This document shows, piece by piece, positions 7,658-15,608 of a DNA stretch of 40,394 nt (position 1 is the first letter of the stretch; the number at the start of each line of letters is the position of its first letter). Made by a program: the position numbers and the translations under genes. Under the pieces are notes generated by a model. It saw nothing but the letters and a program-made list of their open reading frames with translations, did not search any database and was not told the DNA's origin. This DNA is from JANPPS01 sp964242575 (lineage in GTDB: Bacteria; Pseudomonadota; Alphaproteobacteria; Acetobacterales; Acetobacteraceae), in NCBI GenBank assembly GCA_964242575.1, contig CAXTCN010000040.1, positions 1-40,394 on the forward strand. The letters run 5' to 3'.

Positions 7658-8002
7658 TCAGCCTGTCTTGTCGCGTCCGTGCATGACGGCCGGAGGGGTC
7701 GTGGCCTCGACGGCGGTGAAAGCCTCCAGGATTTTATAGGCGTGCTCCGCGCCGCGCGGCACGATCCAGGAATCGCCAGGGTTCAGCAGGACGACCGACC
7801 CTTCGGTATGAAGCTCCGCCCGGCCGCTGATGACGTAGCCCACGCAGTCGTAGTCGCGCCGAACCGGCGCTTTGCCCTCGCCCGGCGCCTCGTTTTGCCA
7901 CAGCCGCATGGCGATGCGCTCGCCGGTTGCGAGGTACACCTGGCCATCCGGTCCCTTTGGCGAGTGGCTGCTATCCACCTTGATCACAGTCGTGTCGCCC
8001 AT
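7658..8002 (-). CDS. Cupin-domain protein
   Basis: Single-domain cupin of 114 residues. I start at ATG 8002 (MGDTTVIKVD) because AGGAGG lies 5-6 nt upstream; the longer frame from 8056 has no such site. The beta-barrel region (about 35-95) contains the GYVISGRAELHTEG segment and the second motif NPGDSWIVPRGAEHAYKI. The usual first-motif histidines are replaced (RRDYDCVGYV), so metal binding, if any, is atypical. Many such cupins are sugar-binding or regulatory, or detoxify small molecules; the substrate is not predictable. It is the first gene of the minus-strand run that ends with biuH-atzF and is transcribed from the long intergenic region upstream. Confidence 0.85.
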   Translation of the reverse strand: MGDTTVIKVDSSHSPKGPDGQVYLATGERIAMRLWQNEAPGEGKAPVRRDYDCVGYVISGRAELHTEGSVVLLNPGDSWIVPRGAEHAYKILEAFTAVEATTPPAVMHGRDKTG

Positions 8003-8494
8003 GCCAACCTCCTCAAGTGTCGTCACGCGAACGCCACGCCGGAGGGTAAGTTGCACCTAAGCAGGTTTGCGCGGCTTGGCACACAGATGGCCTGCCGCCG
8101 TGAAAAGCCGGAGGCGCCCGATGCCACGCCAGCAAGGGCAAGATTGCTCCATGTGAAGTAGAGCTTAGCCTAGTACAGCCATTGTGTAACTCGACATTGC
8201 TTAAATGATGGCGCACGTCGATACGGTGCCGTCGCAGGAGGGCAGCGCGTGTCCGTCAACGTGGCCAAAGGCGCATCGTTGCTTATTGTTAATCAAGCCC
8301 GGTGCATCGCTCAACATCATGTTATAAACGGCTGCCTCGCCTAACATCAATGGCTTAAACCACCATCAACGGCGACTTATAAGCTGGCCGGTGTCCGAGC
8401 GCGTGATTCCTCTCGCACGCTGTCGGAAGCGTGTTAATGAGCGTTACATCAACGCAAACGGACTACGCGACCTACTCATCTGCCGGAATTTAGT
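8003..8494. promoter_or_regulatory. Gene-poor, relatively AT-rich intergenic region
   Basis: This 492-bp stretch separates the divergent cupin and HisKA_2 kinase genes. I see no credible gene in it. From about 8160 to 8470 the base composition is clearly less GC-rich than around it. It carries several imperfect copies of a CATCA-type element: AACATCATG near 8312, AACATCAAT near 8343, CCATCAACG near 8362 and ACATCAACG near 8446. TATAAA (about 8322) and TATAAG (about 8378) are possible -10 boxes on the plus strand. No clear EcfG-type (GGAAC...CGTT) promoter was found. Confidence 0.45.
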
Positions 8495-9643
8495 ATGAAA
8501 GCTGCGTTACGCCCGGACCTGTCGCCCAATGAACTTGCGGTCCGGCTGCATCAGCAGGAACTGGTGGCTCGCTTTGGGCTGTTCGCGCTGGCGAACCCTG
8601 GACTCGACGCCATCTTGGCCGAGGGGTGCGTCGTCGCGTCGGACGGGCTGCAGACCGAGTTCGCCAAGGTGCTGCGCTTCCGCCCGGATGGCAGCGACTT
8701 CCTGGTGGTCGCCGGGGTGGGCTGGCGGCCTGGCACGGTCGGGCATGCCAGGCTCGGCGGCGGAATGGACAGCCCGGCCGGCTACGCGCTGCACACCGGC
8801 CTGCCCACCTGTGCCAAGGACCTGGACCACGAGGCGCGGTTCCGCACGCCGGCGCTGTTGGTGGAACACGGCGTGCGCAGCGCCATCAACGTGCCCATCG
8901 GTGGGCTGGCGGACAACCATTTCGGCGTGCTCGAGGTGGACAGCACGCAGCGGCACGAGTTCAGCGAGGCCGACACGATGTTCATGCAGTCGCTCGCCAA
9001 CGTGCTGGAGGCGGCCGTCACGCGCGGCGAGGCGGAGCGCGCCAAGGACCAGTTGCTGCGCGACAAGGACCTGTTGATGCAGGAGGTGCACCACCGGGTC
9101 AAGAACAGCCTGCAACTGGTGCGGACCCTGCTGCAACTGCAAGGCCGCGCCGCCAGTCCCGAGACGCGGACCCAACTGGACGAGGCCGCCCGCCGCATCA
9201 TGACCATCGGCGCGGTGCATCAGCGCCTATACGAGGGTGGCTCGGTGGCTGAAACCGACGCCGGCGCCTACCTTACCGCGCTGCTCCGGGACATGCAGGC
9301 CATGCTGGACGGCCCGGCCGAGGACCGCGAGCTGGTGCTGCGGTCCGAGCTCATCACCTTGCCCGCCGACAACGTGACGCCGCTTGGCCTGATCGTGTCC
9401 GAGCTGGTGACCAACGCGCTGAAGCACGGCAAGGGCCGTATCCAGATCGAGCTGAAGCGCGCGCCATGCGGCCTGCAAGTCATGGTGGAGGACGAGGGAC
9501 AAGGCTTCCCCGCCGATGGCAAGCTGCCGAAAGGTCTGGGCATGCGGCTGGTGACGGCGCTGGCCAAGGGCGACTCGGCTACCGCCGTCCAGGTGGACCA
9601 CAGCGTGCCGCACGGCCGGATTGTGGTGCGGCTGACGCTGTAA
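8495..9643 (+). CDS. GAF-domain HisKA_2 family sensor histidine kinase
   Basis: Soluble histidine kinase of 382 residues without TM helices. A GAF sensor domain spans about 25-178. A linker helix leads to the HisKA_2 dimerisation domain with EVHHRVKNSLQ (the phospho-acceptor is probably H200, next to RVKN). The HATPase domain (about 285-380) has the N-box SELVTNALKHG, G1 VEDEGQGF and a short G2 (KGLGMRLV). This class is abundant in alphaproteobacteria and often feeds light, redox or general-stress pathways through PhyR-like receivers. No PhyR, NepR, EcfG or response-regulator gene is adjacent, so the kinase is an orphan here. The start ATG 8495 lacks a strong Shine-Dalgarno (GGAATTTAGT precedes it). 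The GAF ligand is unknown. Confidence 0.92.
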   Translation: MKAALRPDLSPNELAVRLHQQELVARFGLFALANPGLDAILAEGCVVASDGLQTEFAKVLRFRPDGSDFLVVAGVGWRPGTVGHARLGGGMDSPAGYALHTGLPTCAKDLDHEARFRTPALLVEHGVRSAINVPIGGLADNHFGVLEVDSTQRHEFSEADTMFMQSLANVLEAAVTRGEAERAKDQLLRDKDLLMQEVHHRVKNSLQLVRTLLQLQGRAASPETRTQLDEAARRIMTIGAVHQRLYEGGSVAETDAGAYLTALLRDMQAMLDGPAEDRELVLRSELITLPADNVTPLGLIVSELVTNALKHGKGRIQIELKRAPCGLQVMVEDEGQGFPADGKLPKGLGMRLVTALAKGDSATAVQVDHSVPHGRIVVRLTL

Positions 9644-9650
9644 CGGACGC

Positions 9651-9669
9651 TGGCGCCCTGGGGGCGTCA
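9651..9669. terminator. Bidirectional hairpin between kinase and xth
   Basis: An 8-bp stem (TGGCGCCC / GGGCGTCA, one G-T pair) with a 3-nt loop lies directly after the kinase TAA and includes the xth stop codon. It can serve both converging genes as a terminator stem, though there is no T-run. Confidence 0.45.
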
Positions 9670-10437
9670 GGCGAACTCGACGACCAGCGGCACGTGGTCC
9701 GATGGCTGCTGCATTGTGCGTTCGTTGCGGTCTGGCACCGCCGATATCAGCCGCTCCGCCAGGTCCGGGGACAGCAGCGCGTGATCGATCCGCAGCCCTA
9801 AATCCCGCGACCACGCGCCGCCCTGGTAGTCCCAAAACGTATAGACCCGCCCGGCTGGCCGCAGCGCCCGGACCGCATCCGTGAGGCCCAGCCACTGCAT
9901 AGCCCGGAACGCCGCCCGGGTCGGCGGCCGCACCAGCGCGTCATCGGGGGAGATCGTGCCCGGCGCAAAATCCTCGTCGGTCGGGCACACGTTGTAGTCG
10001 CCCGCCATAACCAGCGGCCGGTCCGCGTCCAGCAACGCCCGCGCCCGCTCCGCCAGCAACGCCATCCAACGCAGCTTGTAGTCGTAGCCGGCCTCGCCGC
10101 CAGAGTTGCCGTTCGGCAGGTAAAGGTTGCCGACCGTGACGCCCTCGACCTCGACCTCGATGTAACGCGCCTGCGCGTCGTCGTCCGGCAGGCCCGGCAA
10201 TGCTCGGTGCACGACCTCGACCGGGATGCGCGCCAGGACCGCCACGCCGTTGTATGATTTCTGCCCGACGACGTGCGCCGCGTAGCCCACCGCCTCGAAC
10301 GCCGCCGCCGGGAACTGCGCCGCCTCGCACTTGGTTTCCTGCAACAGCAGCAGGTCCGGCTGGACGCGTTGGAGCCAATCCGCCACCAGCCGCTCGCGGA
10401 TGCGGACGGAGTTGACGTTCCAGCTAGCGATTTTCAC
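9667..10437 (-). CDS. xth: Exodeoxyribonuclease III
   Basis: Base-excision repair enzyme of 256 residues with apurinic/apyrimidinic endonuclease and 3'-5' exonuclease activity. It is a complete EEP-fold protein: MKIASWNVNSVR at the N-terminus, metal ligand E34 in LQETKC, active-site D147/N149 in GDYNVCPTDEDF and the terminal D247-H248 pair in SDHVPLVVEF. Length and motif order match the XthA family. The start ATG is universal in the family. The gene lies 9 bp downstream of erpA on the same strand, so the two are probably co-transcribed. It converges with the HisKA_2 kinase gene. Confidence 0.96.
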   Translation of the reverse strand: MKIASWNVNSVRIRERLVADWLQRVQPDLLLLQETKCEAAQFPAAAFEAVGYAAHVVGQKSYNGVAVLARIPVEVVHRALPGLPDDDAQARYIEVEVEGVTVGNLYLPNGNSGGEAGYDYKLRWMALLAERARALLDADRPLVMAGDYNVCPTDEDFAPGTISPDDALVRPPTRAAFRAMQWLGLTDAVRALRPAGRVYTFWDYQGGAWSRDLGLRIDHALLSPDLAERLISAVPDRNERTMQQPSDHVPLVVEFA

Positions 10438-10446
10438 GCGAGGCGG

Positions 10447-10806
10447 TCAGTCGACGGCGAAGCTGGTCCCGCAGCCACAGGCTGAGGTGGCGTTCGGGTT
10501 GCGCACGGTGAAATGGCTGCCCATCAACTCATCGGTGTAGTCGAGCTGGGAACCTGCCAACAGGTCTAGGCTGGCCGGGTCCACCAGCACGCGCGCGGCG
10601 CCAGCGCCCACCACCATGTCGTCGGGCTGCGGCGCGTCATCCAGCTCGAACTTGTATTGGAACCCGCTGCAGCCGCCCGCCAGCACCGCGACCCGCAGCG
10701 CAGAGGGCCGGCCTTGTGCGGCGACGATCTCGGCCACCCGCTCGGCGGCACGGTCGGACACCGAGAAAGCGGGAGCAGACACGGAAGACGCAGGAGCTTG
10801 GGTCAT
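10447..10806 (-). CDS. erpA: A-type iron-sulfur carrier, ErpA/IscA family
   Basis: Iron-sulfur cluster carrier of 119 residues that hands clusters to apo-proteins. The three ligating cysteines are present: C46 in GGCSGFQY and C110/C112 in the C-terminal SACGCGTSF. An N-terminal Ala/Ser-rich extension of about 13 residues precedes the domain. I prefer ATG 10806 (MTQAP); ATG 10818 would add MYNG. A TATAAT hexamer (10815-10810, minus strand) lies just 3 nt before ATG 10806, so the message could be nearly leaderless, or that hexamer is simply Tyr-Asn coding in the longer form. The gene is divergent from dgt. The ErpA versus IscA assignment rests on the absence of isc genes nearby and is moderate. 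Confidence 0.88.
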   Translation of the reverse strand: MTQAPASSVSAPAFSVSDRAAERVAEIVAAQGRPSALRVAVLAGGCSGFQYKFELDDAPQPDDMVVGAGAARVLVDPASLDLLAGSQLDYTDELMGSHFTVRNPNATSACGCGTSFAVD

Positions 10807-10917
10807 GCCATTATACATAGCGTACCTGCGGCACAGATTGAAGGTGCGCCGTATTGGCGATAAGCACCACCGGCGCGGTCCCGCCGCCTGCAGGGGAGGG
10901 GCAGCGCCGGAACATCC
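10807..10917. promoter_or_regulatory. Divergent promoter region erpA / dgt
   Basis: This 111-bp gap holds the start signals of both genes. On the minus strand a perfect TATAAT (10815-10810) is visible, but I see no matching TTGACA 16-18 bp upstream. On the plus strand GAGGGG (about 10895-10900) lies upstream of the dgt ATG, a distant but possible ribosome-binding site. Confidence 0.4.
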
Positions 10918-12066
10918 ATGACCCACGCCGCCTACGCCGTCCGCCCAGACCTGTCCCGTGGCCGCCTGCATCCCGAGCCCGAGGCGCCCGGCCGCAGCCC
11001 CTGGCAGCGCGACCGCGACCGGGTGATCCACAGCTCAGCGTTCCGCAAGCTGCAATACAAGACCCAGGTGTTCGTGAACCACGAGGGCGACTATTACCGC
11101 ACCCGGCTCACCCACAGCCTGGAGGTGGCGCAGATCGCCCGCTCCATCGCCCGGGAGCTGCAACTGGACGAGGACCTGACCGAGGCGCTGGCGTTGGCGC
11201 ACGACCTGGGGCACCCGCCGTTCGGGCACGCCGGGGAGGATGGCCTCAACAACTGCATGAAGCCGTTCGGCGGCTTCGACCACAACGCGCAGAGCCTGCG
11301 CGTGGTCACCAAGCTAGAAAGCCGCTACGCCGCGTTCGACGGCCTGAACCTCACGTGGGAGGCGCTGGAGGGCCTGGCCAAGCACAACGGGCCGCTGCGC
11401 CATCCGCCGCCCTACATCGCCGAGTATAACGCGCGGCACCCGCTGGAGCTGCACACGTTCGCCTCGGCGGAGGCGCAGGTGGCGGCGATGGCGGACGACA
11501 TCGCCTATCACAGCCACGACCTCGATGACGGCATGCGCGCCGGGCTGTTCGGGCCGGACGACATCGCGCACCTTCCGGTGGTGGGCGAGGCGTTGAAGCG
11601 GGCGCGCATCAGCAGCTTGGACGTGCCGCCGCCGCGGCTGCGGCATGAGACCATCCGCCGGGTGATCAACGCGTTCGTGACCGACCTCACCACCGAGAGC
11701 CAGCGTTTGTTGACGAAGCTCGATCCCGTGAACAGCGACGCGATCCGCCGGGCCAAGCGGCCGGTGGTAGCGTTCAGCGCCGGGATGGCGGAGGCGAACC
11801 GGGCGGTGAAGGAGTTCCTGTTCGCCCGCATGTACCGGTCTTGGCGGGTGAACCGCATGACCAGCAAATCCCGCCGCGTCACCGAGGCGCTATGGACCCT
11901 GCTGCATAGCGACCCCGGCACGTTGCCGGACGACTGGCGGGCGCTGGCGGGCGAGCAGGACGGGCCGCGCGCGGCGCTGACCGTGACCGACTATATCGCC
12001 AGCATGACCGACCGCTTCGCGTTGGACGAACACCGGCGCCTGACCGACCCCTTCATTACCGGATAA
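10918..12066 (+). CDS. dgt: Deoxyguanosinetriphosphate triphosphohydrolase-like protein
   Basis: HD-domain dNTPase of 382 residues, the usual size of the type-2 dGTPase-like subfamily. It splits dNTPs into deoxynucleosides and triphosphate, which helps control the nucleotide pool. HD metal ligands are visible as H66 (RLTHSLEVAQIAR), H95-D96 (ALAHDLGHPPFGHAGE) and a later Asp (MADDIAYHSHDLDDG). The segment SSAFRKLQYKTQVF is a family signature. It starts a long plus-strand run and ends 5 bp before argS, an order common in Rhodospirillales and other alphaproteobacteria, consistent with co-transcription. Confidence 0.95.
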   Translation: MTHAAYAVRPDLSRGRLHPEPEAPGRSPWQRDRDRVIHSSAFRKLQYKTQVFVNHEGDYYRTRLTHSLEVAQIARSIARELQLDEDLTEALALAHDLGHPPFGHAGEDGLNNCMKPFGGFDHNAQSLRVVTKLESRYAAFDGLNLTWEALEGLAKHNGPLRHPPPYIAEYNARHPLELHTFASAEAQVAAMADDIAYHSHDLDDGMRAGLFGPDDIAHLPVVGEALKRARISSLDVPPPRLRHETIRRVINAFVTDLTTESQRLLTKLDPVNSDAIRRAKRPVVAFSAGMAEANRAVKEFLFARMYRSWRVNRMTSKSRRVTEALWTLLHSDPGTLPDDWRALAGEQDGPRAALTVTDYIASMTDRFALDEHRRLTDPFITG

Positions 12067-12071
12067 CCCTT

Positions 12072-13850
12072 ATGTCAGATGATTTGTTCGCCCGCGTGCG
12101 GGACGCTGTGGTGGCCGCGCTGCGCAGCATTGTGCCGGACCTCCCGCCCGAGGTTGCGGCCCGGGTGGAGGTGACGCCCACGCGGGAGGCCGCGCACGGC
12201 GACATGGCGACCAACGCGGCGATGGTCAGCGCCCGCGCGGCGCGGCAGCCGCCGGCCCGTATCGCCAGCACGTTGGCGGCGGCGCTGGACAACGGCCCGG
12301 ACGTGCTCAGCGCGGAGCCGGCCGGGCCGGGGTTCGTGAACCTGCGCCTCCGGCCGGAGGCGTTGCGCGCCACGCTGCCGGCCATCCTGCGCGCGAACGA
12401 GGCGTATGGCGACGGCAGGGCAGGGCAGGGACGCCGGGTCAACGTCGAGTACGTGTCGGCCAACCCCACCGGTCCCCTGCATATCGGCCATTGCCGCGGC
12501 GCGGTGGTGGGGGACGCGCTGGCGAACCTGTTGACCAAAGCCGGGTTCGCGGTGACCAAGGAGTATTACATCAACGACGCCGGCGCGCAGGTCGTGGCGC
12601 TCGGCTGGGCGGCGTACTGGCGCTATTTGCAGGCCATCGGCACGCCGTTGACCGAGGACGAGTATGCCGCGCAGGTCCCGGGCGGCCTGCAATACCGGGG
12701 CGACTACCTGGAGCCGGTCGGGCAAAAGCTGGCGGAGCAGCATGGCGCCGCGCTGGCCGGACCCGGCGGTGCCGTGGCCGATCCCTCGCTTTGGCAGGAC
12801 ACCGTGCAGGGCTTCGCGGTTGCCGCCATGCTGGCCTCGATCCGTGAGGACCTGGCGGCGCTCGGCGTGACGCCGGACGTGTTCACCTCCGAGCGCGCGT
12901 TGGTCGAGGCGGGCCTGCCGGACCTCACCATCGAACGGCTGCGCGCGCACGGCCTGATTTACGAGGGCGTGCTGGAGCCGCCCAAGGGCAAGACCCCGGA
13001 GGACTGGGAGCCGCGCGAGCAGACCCTGTTCCGCGCCACCCGCTTCGGCGACGACGTGGACCGGCCGCTGCGCAAGTCGGACGGCAGCAACACGTATTTC
13101 GCCAACGACATTGCCTACCACGCCGACAAGGCCGACCGCGGCGCGGACCTGCTGGTCGATGTGTGGGGCGCGGACCACGGTGGTTACGTGTCGCGCATGA
13201 AATCGGCGGTTCGGGCCTTGGCGGGCGACACCGACGTCCGGCTGGAGATCGTGCTGTGCCAGATCGTGCACGTGCTGCGGGACGGCCAGCCGGTGCGGAT
13301 GAGCAAGCGCGCCGGCACCTACGTGACGCTGGCGGACCTGCTGGAGTGGGTCGGCCGCAACGCCGTGCGGTTCACCATGCTGATGCGGAAGCCGGATGCG
13401 CAGATGGAGTTCGACCTGGACTTGGCGGTGGCGCAAACCCGGGAGAACCCGGTGTTCTACGTGCAGTACGCCCATGCCCGCTGCCGGTCGGTGCTGCGCG
13501 CCGCCACCGAAACATACGGCGCGCTGGACAGCTTGGCGGACGCGCCGTTGGACAGCCTGGTGGCTGAGCCCGAGCTGGCGCTGATCCGCCGCCTGGCAGC
13601 CTGGCCGCGTACGGTAGAAAGCGCGGCTTTTGCACAGGAACCGCACAGGATTGCGTTTTTCCTCTATGACTTGGCGGGCGACTTTCATATGCTGTGGAAC
13701 CGCGGGCGGGATGATGCGGCGTTGCGATTCCTGCAAGCGGACCACCGGGCCGAGACCATGGCGCGCCTTGCGCTCGTGGCCGCGACCGCCATCGTGATCC
13801 GTTCCGGGCTCAATGTGCTTGGGGTGGCGCCTGTCGAGGAAATGCGCTGA
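12072..13850 (+). CDS. argS: Arginyl-tRNA synthetase
   Basis: Class I aminoacyl-tRNA synthetase of 592 residues charging tRNA-Arg. An Add1-type N-terminal domain (about 1-95, with VEVTPTREAAHGDMATN) precedes the catalytic core. The HIGH motif is at 137-140 (SANPTGPLHIGH). The KMSKS equivalent is RMSKRAG at about 409-415. The DALR anticodon-binding domain occupies the last 120 residues. All expected regions are complete. The ATG lies 5 bp after the dgt stop. It is followed after 20 bp by the SPOR-domain gene. Confidence 0.97.
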   Translation: MSDDLFARVRDAVVAALRSIVPDLPPEVAARVEVTPTREAAHGDMATNAAMVSARAARQPPARIASTLAAALDNGPDVLSAEPAGPGFVNLRLRPEALRATLPAILRANEAYGDGRAGQGRRVNVEYVSANPTGPLHIGHCRGAVVGDALANLLTKAGFAVTKEYYINDAGAQVVALGWAAYWRYLQAIGTPLTEDEYAAQVPGGLQYRGDYLEPVGQKLAEQHGAALAGPGGAVADPSLWQDTVQGFAVAAMLASIREDLAALGVTPDVFTSERALVEAGLPDLTIERLRAHGLIYEGVLEPPKGKTPEDWEPREQTLFRATRFGDDVDRPLRKSDGSNTYFANDIAYHADKADRGADLLVDVWGADHGGYVSRMKSAVRALAGDTDVRLEIVLCQIVHVLRDGQPVRMSKRAGTYVTLADLLEWVGRNAVRFTMLMRKPDAQMEFDLDLAVAQTRENPVFYVQYAHARCRSVLRAATETYGALDSLADAPLDSLVAEPELALIRRLAAWPRTVESAAFAQEPHRIAFFLYDLAGDFHMLWNRGRDDAALRFLQADHRAETMARLALVAATAIVIRSGLNVLGVAPVEEMR

Positions 13851-13870
13851 GCCATGGCCAGGAGTTTCAT

Positions 13871-14605
13871 ATGAGTGACCTGAACATCCCTTACCCCTCC
13901 AGCGCTCCGCTCCAGCCCTCCTACCGCCCTGGCCGGCCCGGCATGGACCGTGGCACCCGGCGCATGTTGCTCACTGCCGGCGGCCTCGGCGCGCTGTTGC
14001 TGGCCGGCATGGGGGTTTGGACGCTGAGGGGCCACGAGCCCGCGGCGGTGCCGGTGATCGAGGCCGATGGACGCCCGCTCCGGGTCAAGCCGGACAACCC
14101 CGGCGGCATGCAGGTCGTGGGCGCAGACGAGCAGACCAGCACCGCGCGGGGCATGGCGCCGGCTGCGGAAGTCCCGGCGCCCCAGGCGTTGCGCGCCCAA
14201 CAGGGAACGCCAGCCGTCCTGTCCGCCCCGCCGTCGCCGGTCGTGATCCCACCGCCAGCGCTCGGCGGGGTCACTCAACCAGCCGCCCAGCCCGCGCCTG
14301 CCACTCAGCCCGCACCGGCCGTCCAGTCCGCCGCCGCCCCGCGCCCGGCCGTGGCAGGCGGCGCGACGCTGGTGCAGCTTGCCGCAGTCGATAACGAAGC
14401 GGCGGCGCAGGCGGAGTGGCAGCGGCTGGCGAAACGTATGCCGGAGCTGTTGGGCGACCGCCGTGTGGTGGTGCAGCGCTCCGCGCGCGACGGCAAGCCG
14501 ATTTGGCGCGTCCGCACCGGTGGGTTCACCGACATCGCCGACGCCACCGGGTTCTGCGCGCGCGTGCGGGCAAAGGGCGCGAACTGCTCCATCGCGAGCT
14601 TCTGA
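13871..14605 (+). CDS. SPOR-domain membrane protein
   Basis: Bitopic inner-membrane protein of 244 residues. A cytoplasmic N-terminus (1-31) is followed by one TM helix (about 32-49, MLLTAGGLGALLLAGMGVW). A long Ala/Pro-rich periplasmic linker follows (about 85-162, with the repeated AQPAPATQPAPAVQ pattern). The C-terminal SPOR domain (about 163-244) has the VQLAAVDNEAAAQAEWQRL and WRVRTGGFTDIADA segments. SPOR domains bind denuded septal peptidoglycan, so a role at the division site is likely. The gene stands just before nagZ, as in many alphaproteobacteria, which links it to wall turnover. Confidence 0.9.
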   Translation: MSDLNIPYPSSAPLQPSYRPGRPGMDRGTRRMLLTAGGLGALLLAGMGVWTLRGHEPAAVPVIEADGRPLRVKPDNPGGMQVVGADEQTSTARGMAPAAEVPAPQALRAQQGTPAVLSAPPSPVVIPPPALGGVTQPAAQPAPATQPAPAVQSAAAPRPAVAGGATLVQLAAVDNEAAAQAEWQRLAKRMPELLGDRRVVVQRSARDGKPIWRVRTGGFTDIADATGFCARVRAKGANCSIASF

Positions 14606-14627
14606 CGCCGTTCTAGGCACTCGGGAC

Positions 14628-15608
14628 ATGCGGCCCGCCGTCGTGGGCATCGCCGGCCTGACGCTCACGCCGGAGGAACATGCGCTGTTCCGCCGCCGCC
14701 CGCCAGCCGGCGTCATCCTGTTCGCCCGCAACGTCACCGATCCCGAACAACTGGTAAACCTCACCACTGCCCTTCATGCCGCCCTCCCGGCGAACGCCGT
14801 CATCATGGTGGACCAGGAGGGCGGCCGGGTTGCCCGGTTGCGCCCGCCCACTTGGCTCGCGCACCCCGCCGCCGGGGCGCTCGGCGCGTTGGACCCCGCC
14901 GTAGGGCAGCGCGCGGCGTGGCTGACCGGGGCGTTGATTGGCCTGGACTGCGGCGCCATGGGCTTCGACACCGTCTGCGCCCCGGTGCTCGACCTCCAAG
15001 TGCCCGGCGCGCACTGCGTGGTCGGCGACCGGTCCTACGGCAAGGACCCCAACGCCGTCGCGGCGCTCGGCCAGGCGATGGCGGACGGGCTGTTGGCGGC
15101 TGGGATGCAGCCGGTGGGCAAGCACGCGCCGGGCCATGGCCGGGCCACCGTGGACAGCCATCTCAGCCTTCCTTACGTGGACGACGCCACCCCCGAGGAC
15201 ATCCAGCCCTTCGCCGCGTGCCGGGCGCTGCCGTGGCTCATGACGGCGCATATCGTGTATCGCGCGCTGGACCCGGACCACCCCGCCACGCTGTCCCAGA
15301 CGGTGATCCATGACGTGATCCGCGGTCGCATCGGCTTCGCGGGCGTGCTGGCGTCGGATGACCTCGCCATGCACGCGTTGAGCGGCGGCCCCGGCGTCGT
15401 GGCGGCGGCTGCGTTGGCGGCTGGGTGCGACATCGCGCTCCATTGCAGCGGCGTGCTGGACGACAGCGCCGCGGTGCTGGAGGCGGCCGGGGACATGCCG
15501 GCCCGCACCCGGACCCGCCTTGCCGCCGCGCGTGCCCTCGTTGCCCGCCGCCGTCCGCTCGACCCTGCCGCACTGGCTGCCGAGCGTGCTACATTGCTTT
15601 CATGCTAG
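14628..15608 (+). CDS. nagZ: Beta-N-acetylhexosaminidase (GH3)
   Basis: Cytoplasmic glycoside hydrolase family 3 enzyme of 326 residues that removes GlcNAc from 1,6-anhydro-muropeptides in cell-wall recycling. I start at ATG 14628 (MRPAVVGIAG), where the family fold begins; the open frame continues far upstream inside the SPOR gene and is not used. Motifs are MVDQEGGRVARL (D62 region), K165-H166 with PGHG (170), D175/H178 on the catalytic loop and the nucleophile region SDDLAM (D244/D245). The canonical KHFPGHG is KHAPGHG here. It lies 22 bp after the SPOR gene, and its last 7 bp overlap the M50 protease gene. Confidence 0.93.
   Translation: MRPAVVGIAGLTLTPEEHALFRRRPPAGVILFARNVTDPEQLVNLTTALHAALPANAVIMVDQEGGRVARLRPPTWLAHPAAGALGALDPAVGQRAAWLTGALIGLDCGAMGFDTVCAPVLDLQVPGAHCVVGDRSYGKDPNAVAALGQAMADGLLAAGMQPVGKHAPGHGRATVDSHLSLPYVDDATPEDIQPFAACRALPWLMTAHIVYRALDPDHPATLSQTVIHDVIRGRIGFAGVLASDDLAMHALSGGPGVVAAAALAAGCDIALHCSGVLDDSAAVLEAAGDMPARTRTRLAAARALVARRRPLDPAALAAERATLLSC

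Noticed and set aside
8425..8445. Possible EcfG-type promoter GGAAG...CGTT before the HisKA_2 kinase
   Set aside because: Spacing between the boxes is only 12 bp instead of 16-17 and the -35 is not GGAAC.
12075..13745. 556-residue open frame antisense to argS
   Set aside because: Mirror frame caused by high GC at third positions; no domain and fully covered by a certain gene.
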